This document shows positions 1 through 5,837 of a stretch of 15,311 nucleotides of DNA, in pieces. A program made the translations under genes and the position numbers. Each line of letters opens with the position of its first letter. The stretch's first letter is position 1. Source of the DNA: PBB1 sp031380885 (lineage in GTDB: Bacteria; Pseudomonadota; Gammaproteobacteria; Burkholderiales; Burkholderiaceae_C); NCBI GenBank assembly GCA_031380885.1, contig JANMXL010000195.1, forward strand, positions 1 through 15,311. Direction: 5' to 3'. Below the pieces are notes generated by a model. That model was not told the DNA's origin and did not search any database. It was given only the letters and a program-made list of their open reading frames with translations.

Positions 1-32
1 GCGTTGCCCAGCTCGTGCGCCGGGCCGTCGTC

Positions 33-458
33 ATGAGTCTCGACCTGCATGCGCCGGCGACGGTGGCGCCGATGAAGCAGGGGTCTGACGGTCAGACCCC
101 GGACCAGGTCCCGACCCGAGAGACCGCCAAGCTCACGCTGCGACTCCCCCAAGCGCACGCCGACGCACTGATGCTGAACGCGGGCGCGCTCGGCCTTTCC
201 TACGGCGACTACGTGGCGCGGCTTGTTGCCGGCAGTCGTCTGCCGCAGCCCGTTGCCGAGCGCCAGGCAGAGCGCGCGGCCTTGCTCGCTTCCAACGACC
301 GCATGGCCGCGCTGTCGACCGATCTCGTGGCGCTCGTCACCCTGCTGCGCCAGGCAAAGGTGGAGCAGGCAAGACCGTACCGGGATCGCCTGGAGGCGGC
401 CGACGCGGAGATCCGCCGCCACCTCGATCGGGCGTCAGCGCTGATCGACCGCCTGTGA
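33..458 (+). CDS. MobC-like relaxosome accessory protein (ribbon-helix-helix)
   Basis: Likely a DNA-binding accessory protein that helps the downstream relaxase act at the transfer origin. From the ATG at 33 it has 141 residues. A disordered N-terminus is followed at about residues 32-68 by a segment with ribbon-helix-helix character (TAKLTLRLPQAHADALM, then a helix ending SYGDYVARLVAG). The rest, residues 78-141, is predicted charged helix or coiled coil, which is usual for MobC-type proteins. The stop lies 12 bases before the first possible relaxase codon with a Shine-Dalgarno, so the two are one operon. The ATG at 33 overlaps a TGA in another frame (ATGA at 33-36), hinting at coupling to a gene outside the window. 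However, the frame is open to base 3 and has a GTG at 15, so the true start could be earlier. The family assignment rests on size, predicted fold and position rather than on a diagnostic motif. Confidence 0.62.
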   Translation: MSLDLHAPATVAPMKQGSDGQTPDQVPTRETAKLTLRLPQAHADALMLNAGALGLSYGDYVARLVAGSRLPQPVAERQAERAALLASNDRMAALSTDLVALVTLLRQAKVEQARPYRDRLEAADAEIRRHLDRASALIDRL

Positions 459-465
459 GGGAGAG
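459..465 (+). promoter_or_regulatory. Shine-Dalgarno before the relaxase, pointing to a start upstream of the GTG
   Basis: GGGAGAG lies directly after the MobC stop codon and 5 bases before an in-frame ATC at 471. The GTG at 498 has no comparable ribosome site. The reading frame from 459 onward is open. This suggests that translation of the relaxase starts at or near 471, possibly on a rare ATC codon, or that it is coupled to the end of mobC. Confidence 0.45.
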
Positions 466-497
466 CTGCCATCCCCAGCACCGTCGATGGCCTGCTC

Positions 498-1451
498 GTG
501 CATTGGGGCGATCGGCTGTTCTACCCGTCGAACCGCATGACGGCGTCGCGTACTCCGGCGCTGACGGGCTTGGCGGTGCAGCAGCGTGCCCAGGCCTTGC
601 GGCAGCGCATCCGAGCGACAGTCGAGCGCCGCGCGCCGCAGGTCATGGTCAAGGTCACTGGCGGTGGCCGTGGCATGGGCGCCATCGCCGCGCACCTTCG
701 CTACATCGCGAAGGCAGGGCGACTGCCTATCGAGGACGACCGCGGCGCCGTCCGCGAGGGCAAGGAGGCCGTACGCGCGATCGCCGATCAATGGCGGTTC
801 GGAGGCGCGCGCATTCCTGAGGTCAGTGAACGCCGCGAGGCCTTCAACATCATGCTGTCCATGCCGGCCGGTATCGATGCCCGCGCGCTGCAGCAGGCCG
901 CGCGCGAATTTGCGAAGGCCGAGCTGGCGAGCCACCGCTACGTGATGGTGCTGCACACGCACCAGGCCAACCCACACGTGCACATCAGCGTCCGCGCGGA
1001 GGGGCGCGACGGCTCGCGCCTGAACCCGCGCAAGGAAGACTTGCGCCGCTGGCGCGAGACCTTTGCTGAGCGGCTGCGCGCTTGGGGCATCGAGGCCGAG
1101 GCGTCATCGCAGGCGGTTCGAGGTTCGCGGCACCGCGATGAGAGGGTCTGGTCGCGCAAGAAGGTGCAGGGCAGGGGCTTGGGGGTCAGCGACAAGCAGA
1201 AGCCACCTCGCATGTCGCCAAGCCACCGACGTGCTGGCGAGGCCTGGGTTCGGATCGCCCAGGCGCTCGCGGATTCGCCGGAGCGTTCGGACCGCGACCT
1301 CAGCAGCGCGATCCTGCGCTACGTGCGCGAGATGCCGGTGGTCCGCGCTGGGATGCCGCGGTCGGGTGCGCAGAGAGAGCTGCCAGGCATGACGCGTTCA
1401 CCAGGGTCCACGGTGACGCTGACGCGGACGGGACCGGAAATGGAACGGTAG
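498..1451 (+). CDS. relaxase / mobilization nuclease (VirD2/MobA-like, MOBP type)
   Basis: Nicks the transfer origin of the element and stays bound to the 5' end of the transferred strand. Numbered from the GTG at 498 (317 residues), the metal-binding histidine cluster is at H153, H155, H160 and H162 in HTHQANPHVHISVRAEG, the classic relaxase motif III. The segment HLRYIAKAG (residues 66-74) resembles the YISR-type motif of this family, and Y69 is a candidate catalytic tyrosine. The C-terminal third is basic and poor in predicted structure. The protein is shorter than large conjugative relaxases and fits a mobilizable element that borrows a transfer apparatus. Homology-like sequence (STVDGLLVHWGDRLFYP) begins upstream of the GTG, so the annotated N-terminus is probably about 9 residues short. 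No primase or helicase domain is fused to it. Confidence 0.85.
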   Translation: MHWGDRLFYPSNRMTASRTPALTGLAVQQRAQALRQRIRATVERRAPQVMVKVTGGGRGMGAIAAHLRYIAKAGRLPIEDDRGAVREGKEAVRAIADQWRFGGARIPEVSERREAFNIMLSMPAGIDARALQQAAREFAKAELASHRYVMVLHTHQANPHVHISVRAEGRDGSRLNPRKEDLRRWRETFAERLRAWGIEAEASSQAVRGSRHRDERVWSRKKVQGRGLGVSDKQKPPRMSPSHRRAGEAWVRIAQALADSPERSDRDLSSAILRYVREMPVVRAGMPRSGAQRELPGMTRSPGSTVTLTRTGPEMER

Positions 1452-1495
1452 GTCTGTCGGACGAGCGGGTGTCCTCGCCGCCGGACGGGCTCGGG

Positions 1496-1521
1496 GGCTG
1501 GCCGCTCAAGAGCCGCCAGCC
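1496..1521. repeat. compact inverted repeat (hairpin 1)
   Basis: GGCTGGC (1496-1502) pairs with GCCAGCC (1515-1521), and inside it GCTC (1504-1507) pairs with GAGC (1510-1513), leaving AA in the loop and one C-C mismatch. Eleven base pairs in 26 bases is a strong structure. It lies 45 bases after the relaxase stop. There is no following T-tract, so a classical intrinsic terminator is not supported. Confidence 0.6.
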
Positions 1522-1543
1522 TGGCCGCCAAGCGTCGATGCCC

Positions 1544-1603
1544 GGCGGGCCGCGTCAAGGGTGCGCTGGCGCCGGGCTGCGCCCGCCCTTGACCCTGCCC
1601 GCC
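1544..1603. repeat. long interrupted inverted repeat (hairpin 2)
   Basis: GGCGGGC (1544-1550) and GTCAAGGG (1554-1561) pair with GCCCGCC (1597-1603) and CCCTTGAC (1586-1593). The two blocks on each side are separated by 3 unpaired bases at matching positions, and a GC-rich 24-base centre lies between. The symmetric interruption looks like a maintained structure rather than chance. Its function is unknown; terminator, oriT-associated structure and phage- or plasmid-type single-strand element are all possible. Confidence 0.6.
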
Positions 1604-1633
1604 GCGCGAAGGCAGAAAGTCTCGTCGCCACTG

Positions 1634-1712
1634 CGTACGCGCACAGACACTCCAGATGCTTGATTTCGCGTACGCGCTGATTGGGGCGGCGAGGTCTTGT
1701 CTCGTACAGACA
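1634..1712. promoter_or_regulatory. candidate antitoxin operator: three CGTAC motifs at about 35-bp spacing
   Basis: CGTAC occurs at 1634-1638, 1669-1673 and 1703-1707. The first two are the core of a perfect palindrome, GCGTACGC (1633-1640 and 1668-1675). The third is the centre of TGTCT-CGTAC-AGACA (1698-1712). The start-to-start distances are 35 and 34 bases. The DUF1778 gene begins 32 bases further on. Ribbon-helix-helix antitoxins usually repress their own promoters through short palindromes, so this is a reasonable operator candidate by inference. Confidence 0.35.
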
Positions 1713-1731
1713 GCTGCATTACCTTCAGAGC

Positions 1732-1737
1732 AAGGAG
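1732..1737 (+). promoter_or_regulatory. ribosome binding site of the DUF1778 antitoxin
   Basis: AAGGAG with 6 bases before the ATG at 1744. This selects that ATG over the in-frame ATG at 1681 and over the ATG two codons downstream at 1750. Confidence 0.75.
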
Positions 1738-1743
1738 ACGACC

Positions 1744-2055
1744 ATGGCCATGGCCAGCCAAGACACCCGCGACATCACCCGCGACGCCCGGCTCGAAGTC
1801 CGCGTGTCAGCGGCGCAGAAGAGCCTGCTTCAGCACGCGGCGGCGCTGTCCGGCCGAACGTTGAGCGAGTTCGTCGTTACCAGCGCACAGGACGCAGCGC
1901 GCCGGGTGACAGCTGAGCACGAGTCCATCCGGCTGTCGCGCGAAGAGCAGCAGGCCTTCGTGCGAGCCTTGCTGCAACCGCCAGAGCCGAACGCGCGCCT
2001 GAAGCGCGCGGCCAAGGCCTGTCTTCGTCGCGGTGGCCAACGCACCGGCGCTTAG
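1744..2055 (+). CDS. DUF1778 (TacA-like) type II antitoxin, without a neighbouring toxin
   Basis: A 103-residue ribbon-helix-helix antitoxin of the family that neutralises GNAT acetyltransferase toxins which block aminoacyl-tRNA. Residues 16-55 (RLEVRVSAAQKSLLQHAAAL, then SGRTLSEFVV) are the DNA-binding part typical of DUF1778. Residues 63-88 (RLSREEQQAFVRALLQPPEP) match the C-terminal toxin-wrapping part of the family, so both functions look intact. A strong ribosome site precedes the ATG. In this family a GNAT toxin gene normally follows within a few bases. Here the next gene is alpA, convergent and only 13 bases away, and no GNAT sequence can be read in any frame downstream. It may be an orphan regulator, an anti-addiction module against toxins of other elements, or the remnant of a lost pair. 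Confidence 0.82.
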   Translation: MAMASQDTRDITRDARLEVRVSAAQKSLLQHAAALSGRTLSEFVVTSAQDAARRVTAEHESIRLSREEQQAFVRALLQPPEPNARLKRAAKACLRRGGQRTGA

Positions 2056-2068
2056 CCAGTCCCCGCGG

Positions 2069-2293
2069 TCAGTGACGGTCTGCGGCGCGCGTGGCGCTCC
2101 ACTGTTCGAGGTCGGACCAGCGCCAGGCGATTGCGCGCGGGCCCAGGTGCACCGGACGCGGGAAGGCACCGTTGGCGACCAGCCGGTAGATGGTCGAGCG
2201 GCCGAGGCCGGTCGCCTGGATCACTGCAGGCAAGCGCGCGAACAGGCGGGCCGGTTCGGCTGCGCTGCGGAAGGTGGATGCGAGGCGGTTCAT
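2069..2293 (-). CDS. AlpA-family helix-turn-helix regulator
   Basis: A small MerR-like winged-helix protein of 74 residues. The pattern at residues 23-65 (AVIQATGLGRSTIYRLVANG, FPRPVHLG, then AWRWSDLEQW) is diagnostic of AlpA proteins. These act as transcription activators of integrase genes or as excision-directionality factors of prophages and integrative elements. The start at 2293 has a GGGGA sequence about 5 bases upstream on the minus strand. It is convergent with the DUF1778 gene. Its presence beside mob genes supports an integrated mobilizable element, although the integrase it would control is not in the window. Confidence 0.88.
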   Translation of the reverse strand: MNRLASTFRSAAEPARLFARLPAVIQATGLGRSTIYRLVANGAFPRPVHLGPRAIAWRWSDLEQWSATRAADRH

Positions 2294-2519
2294 GCGAGTC
2301 CCCGGGCCGGCGCTGTTGAAGCGTAGGCGCGATCAAGCCGCATCCGAGCGATGAGTTTTCGGTCAATGTCATCGGCGGTCGTCCCGAACCAATGTACTTG
2401 TGGGCATTCGTGCGGCCGGCGCTCGAATCAGTCGCAGTTCTTGCAAGCCGGGCCGCTGCCCTCAACTCTTCCGTATGCAAAACAGATCAAACTCAGCCTG
2501 AACTCGCATATGCTTCGGC
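2294..2519. other. divergent intergenic region between alpA and the AbiEi gene
   Basis: These 226 bases must hold the promoters of the two divergent genes. I see no gene here. Near the AbiEi start, GCATATGC (2506-2513) is a perfect palindrome and TATGC recurs at 2474-2478. TATGCT at 2509-2514 resembles a -10 box only 5 bases before the ATG at 2520, and no Shine-Dalgarno is present. This allows a leaderless transcript or a promoter further upstream that I could not define. Confidence 0.35.
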
Positions 2520-3335
2520 ATGGCCGCCCTGGACACCTTCACCGACGACTGTCTGGCAGCAGGGCGGAGCTGGTTCAGTCGCGAAGACGCGGTTGAGTCC
2601 GGCATTGCCCTCACCACGCTATCGCCGGCACTAACGCGTGCCGTCGCCAAGGGCAAGCTGGCCAGTCCAAGGCACGGCTTCTACCTCATCATGAGGCCTG
2701 AACACAGAGCGGCAGGGGCCGCCGACCCGGCCGAGTGGATAGACCCGCTGATGAAGCATCAAGGCCTGGGCTATCGGGTGTCGCTGCTGCGCGCGGCGGC
2801 GCACCACGGCTCGTCGCATCAGGCGGCCATGATCTTCCACGTGGTGGCGCCACGGCAGCTTCGCGATCTGACGCTGGGCGCGCATCGCTTGCAGTTCATC
2901 TATCAGGAGCCCGAGGCCTTTGCGGCATGCAACGAAGCCTCGCTGGTCGATGCCATCAAGACGCCAGCGGGCTTCGCCGTCGTGGCAGGCGTCGAGCTGA
3001 CTTTGCTGGACTGCGTGCGTTACATGCCTCGCGCTGGCGGCCTCGGCAGCGTGGCGCAGATCGCGAAAGACCTTGGCGCACGCGCTGATCCGCGCCGGCT
3101 GGCCAGGGCCGCAGCGCACTACGAAGGCGCGGCGGTGCGCCGCCTGGGCTACCTGCTGGAACATGCCGGCCACGCCAGGCAGGTGAGGGCGTTGCGCGTG
3201 TACGCCGAAAGCGCGAGGCACTTCGCGGCCCTTGATCCCGGCGTCAAATCGCTGATTCCCGAGTTGGCTGACGCTTCGCGTCGGGATGCGACGTGGAAGC
3301 TGGAGCTGAACGAAGCGTTCGAGGTGGACGCTTGA
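2520..3335 (+). CDS. AbiEi-family antitoxin / transcriptional regulator, without AbiEii
   Basis: A 271-residue protein with the architecture of the type IV (AbiE) antitoxin. Residues 10-60 form a winged helix-turn-helix ending in the typical beta-hairpin (KGKLASPRHGFYLI). Residues 75-200 (GYRVSLLRAAAHHGSSHQ, VVAPRQLRDL, SLVDAIKTP, ELTLLDCVRYM) are the C-terminal AbiEi domain. Family members repress their own operon by binding inverted repeats and counteract the nucleotidyltransferase toxin AbiEii, which is normally encoded immediately downstream. Here the next gene is hsdR, 103 bases on, and the gap holds no nucleotidyltransferase sequence. The gene may therefore be an orphan that now controls the restriction operon. 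The start is chosen because the helix-turn-helix begins soon after it. No clear ribosome site is visible. Confidence 0.8.
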   Translation: MAALDTFTDDCLAAGRSWFSREDAVESGIALTTLSPALTRAVAKGKLASPRHGFYLIMRPEHRAAGAADPAEWIDPLMKHQGLGYRVSLLRAAAHHGSSHQAAMIFHVVAPRQLRDLTLGAHRLQFIYQEPEAFAACNEASLVDAIKTPAGFAVVAGVELTLLDCVRYMPRAGGLGSVAQIAKDLGARADPRRLARAAAHYEGAAVRRLGYLLEHAGHARQVRALRVYAESARHFAALDPGVKSLIPELADASRRDATWKLELNEAFEVDA

Positions 3336-3438
3336 GGCCACACGAGCGCCAAGCTTGCGCGTCGATTCGTGGAAGCTCGCTGCGCACACGGGAGTGCATC
3401 TGCTCCGCGTCGACCCTCTACTCGTGCCCTGAATCGCG

Positions 3439-5820
3439 ATGACCGAAGCCGACACCTGCCGCGAGTTCGTCACGCCCAAGCTGGTCGAGGCCGGCTGGGG
3501 CGCAGCCGAGTCCGTCATCGGCGAGCAGCACAGCTTCACCAACGGCCGGATCATCGTGGCGGGCGGCAAGGTGCGCCGAGGCAAGCAACGCCGCGCTGAC
3601 TACCTGCTGTACTACCGGCGCGACTTCCCACTGGACGTCGTCGAAGCGAAGGAACTCGGCTTGCCCGCCGAGACCGGGGTGCAGCAAGCTCGCGACTACG
3701 CGGAGATGCTCGGTCTGAAGTTTGCCTACGCGACCAACGGCCATCGCATCATCGAAATCGACTACACCGCCGGAACCGAGCGTGAGGTCGATCGCTACGC
3801 AACGCCGCACGAACTTTGGCGGCGGCTGACGGCGTCGGCCCACTTGACAGAACCTGCGGCGGTCCACCTGCTGGAGCCGTTCAATCTTGTGTCGGGCAAG
3901 GTGCCCCGGTACTACCAGCACATCGCCATCCAGCGCGTCATCGAATCCATCCTGCTCGGCCAACGGCGCATCCTGGCCACGCTGGCGACGGGCACAGGCA
4001 AGACCTGCATTGCCTTTCAGATCTGCTGGAAGCTTTGGAACAGCCGCTGGAACCGCACGGGCGAGCACCGGCGTCCCAAGATCCTGTTCCTCGCCGATCG
4101 CAACATCCTGGTCGACGATCCGATGGCCAAGATGTTCGCGCCGTTCGGCGACGCGCGCCACAAGATTGCAAGTGGCGATGTCAGCCAGAGCCGCGACATG
4201 TACTTTGGCATCTACCAGGCGCTGTCGACAAGCACGGAGGATGTCTTCCGCAAGTACCGCCCTGACTTCTTCGACCTGATCATCATCGACGAGTGCCATC
4301 GCGGTTCCAGCCGCGACGAAAGCAGCTGGCGCGCGGTGCTCGAGTACTTCGAGCCGGCCATCCAGTTCGGTATGACGGCAACGCCACTGCGCGAAGAGTC
4401 GCGCGACTCCTACGAGTACTTCGGCAACCCGGTCTACACCTACAGCCTGCGCCAGGGCATCGAGGACGGCTTTCTCGCACCGTACCGAGTGCACCGTGTC
4501 ATCACCACCGTGGACGCCGCGGGGTGGCGCCCCAGCAAGGATGAGCTGGATCGCTTCGGGCGCGAGGTGCCGGACGACGAGTACCAGACCAAGGACTTCG
4601 AGCGCGTCGTGGCCCTGCGCGCCCGCACCCGGGCCATGGCCCGGCACCTCACGGACTTTCTGAAGGGCACCGACCGCTTCGCCAAGACCATCGTCTTCTG
4701 CGTCGACCAAGAGCACGCCGCCGAGATGCGGCAAGAGCTGGTCAACCTGAACAGCGATCTGGTCAAGCAGTACCCCGACTACGTGTGCCGTGTCACCGCG
4801 GACGAGGGCGCCATCGGCCTCACCCACCTGTCGCACTTCCAGGACGTGGACAAGCCGGCACCAGTCATCCTGACCACGTCGCAGTTGCTGACCACGGGCG
4901 TGGATGCCGAGATGGTGAAGAACGTCGTGCTGGCCCGCGTCGTGGGCTCGCGGTCGGAGTTCAAGCAGATCGTCGGCCGCGGCACGCGACTGAAGGTCGA
5001 CTACGGCAAGGAGTACTTCAACATCATCGACTTCACCGGCACCGCGACTCGGCACTTCGCACACCCTGATTTCGACGGTGATCCGGCACGCCTGGAAGAG
5101 GTGACGGTGGATGAGGCCGGCGAGGTGGTCGACACGACGATCGTCGAAGTGCCGGGTGTGGCCGAACCGGAGGCCGAGTACCTCGTTGAGCCGGAGCAGG
5201 CCGAGCCGGGTGCGGCAGAGATCCTGACCGACCCGCCTGCGGAGCCGCGCAAGTTCTACATCGATGGTGGCGAGGTCGAGGTCATCGGCCATCTGGTCTA
5301 CGACCTCGACACCGATGGGAAGAAGCTGCAGGTCGTGCGCTACACAGAGTACTCGGGCCGCGCGGTGCGTTCCATGTATCCCACGCGCGACGCGCTGCAA
5401 TCTGCCTGGGCCGACCCCGACGCCAGGGCCGACGTGCTGCGTGAGCTGACCGAACGTGGCATCAGCTTCGACGAGCTGGCTGCCAGCAGCGAGCAACCCG
5501 ATGCCGACCCCTTCGACCTGCTATGCCACCTGGCGTGGAACGCCCCCTTGCTGACGCGGCGCCAGCGAGCCGAGCGCGCGCGCAAGGCCACGCAGGACCT
5601 GTTTGCGCAGCACGGCGACACGGCCCGCGAAGTGCTGTCGCTGCTGCTCGACAAGTACGTCGAGCGGGGGATCATTCAGTTCAACGCGCTGTCCGATCTG
5701 ATGAAGGTTCAGCCCTTCGACCGCTTCGGCTCGTCCTCCGAGATCGCCAGCCGCCACTTCGGCGGCGTGAAGGGCCTGAAGGAAGCCGTGTCACGGCTGC
5801 AGACGGCGATCTACCAATGA
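3439..5820 (+). CDS. hsdR: type I restriction enzyme R subunit (EcoEI type)
   Basis: The motor and nuclease subunit of a type I restriction-modification complex. It translocates unmodified DNA using ATP and cuts it at a distance. It has 793 residues, normal for the EcoEI-like class. The N-terminal nuclease carries D54 (RADYLLYY) and E69-A-K71 (DVVEAKE), followed by the Q-x3-Y motif at residues 83-87. The SF2 helicase core shows Walker A ATGTGKT (183-189), DECH (284-287), TATP (313-316) and QIVGRGTR (510-517). The C-terminal EcoEI_R_C-like region starts near residue 640 and includes LCHLAWNAPLLTRRQR at about 694. All catalytic motifs are intact. It is the first gene of a tightly packed operon, with hsdM starting 17 bases after its stop. 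No strong ribosome site precedes the ATG, but the sequence from this ATG matches the usual family N-terminus (EADTCREFVTPKL). Confidence 0.96.
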   Translation: MTEADTCREFVTPKLVEAGWGAAESVIGEQHSFTNGRIIVAGGKVRRGKQRRADYLLYYRRDFPLDVVEAKELGLPAETGVQQARDYAEMLGLKFAYATNGHRIIEIDYTAGTEREVDRYATPHELWRRLTASAHLTEPAAVHLLEPFNLVSGKVPRYYQHIAIQRVIESILLGQRRILATLATGTGKTCIAFQICWKLWNSRWNRTGEHRRPKILFLADRNILVDDPMAKMFAPFGDARHKIASGDVSQSRDMYFGIYQALSTSTEDVFRKYRPDFFDLIIIDECHRGSSRDESSWRAVLEYFEPAIQFGMTATPLREESRDSYEYFGNPVYTYSLRQGIEDGFLAPYRVHRVITTVDAAGWRPSKDELDRFGREVPDDEYQTKDFERVVALRARTRAMARHLTDFLKGTDRFAKTIVFCVDQEHAAEMRQELVNLNSDLVKQYPDYVCRVTADEGAIGLTHLSHFQDVDKPAPVILTTSQLLTTGVDAEMVKNVVLARVVGSRSEFKQIVGRGTRLKVDYGKEYFNIIDFTGTATRHFAHPDFDGDPARLEEVTVDEAGEVVDTTIVEVPGVAEPEAEYLVEPEQAEPGAAEILTDPPAEPRKFYIDGGEVEVIGHLVYDLDTDGKKLQVVRYTEYSGRAVRSMYPTRDALQSAWADPDARADVLRELTERGISFDELAASSEQPDADPFDLLCHLAWNAPLLTRRQRAERARKATQDLFAQHGDTAREVLSLLLDKYVERGIIQFNALSDLMKVQPFDRFGSSSEIASRHFGGVKGLKEAVSRLQTAIYQ

Positions 5821-5837
5821 CCACGAGACTCCACTGA

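Larger units (their letters stand above)
1452..1743. other. non-coding stretch between relaxase and antitoxin with hairpins and spaced motifs
   Basis: I find no convincing gene in these 292 bases. It contains two strong potential hairpins (1496-1521 and 1544-1603), neither followed by a run of T, and then three CGTAC motifs at 34-35 base spacing (1634, 1669, 1703) before the DUF1778 gene. The hairpins could end the mob transcript or be part of a transfer origin or single-strand structure. The spaced motifs could be antitoxin operators. Confidence 0.5.

Noticed and set aside
1697..1725. TTGTCT-17-TACCTT as a promoter for the DUF1778 gene
   Set aside because: The transcript would start within the ribosome site, leaving no usable leader; the match to consensus is also weak.
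2056..2068. Possible GNAT toxin partner for the DUF1778 antitoxin
   Set aside because: Only 13 bases separate the antitoxin from convergent alpA, and the plus-strand frames through alpA show no acetyltransferase motif.
3336..3438. Possible remnant of AbiEii between the AbiEi gene and hsdR
   Set aside because: All three plus frames of this 103-base gap lack nucleotidyltransferase-like sequence.
3418..5496. Long minus-strand open frame of 692 codons opposite hsdR
   Set aside because: It is the antisense shadow of hsdR in high-GC DNA; the translation is low in recognisable domains while the plus strand shows all HsdR motifs.
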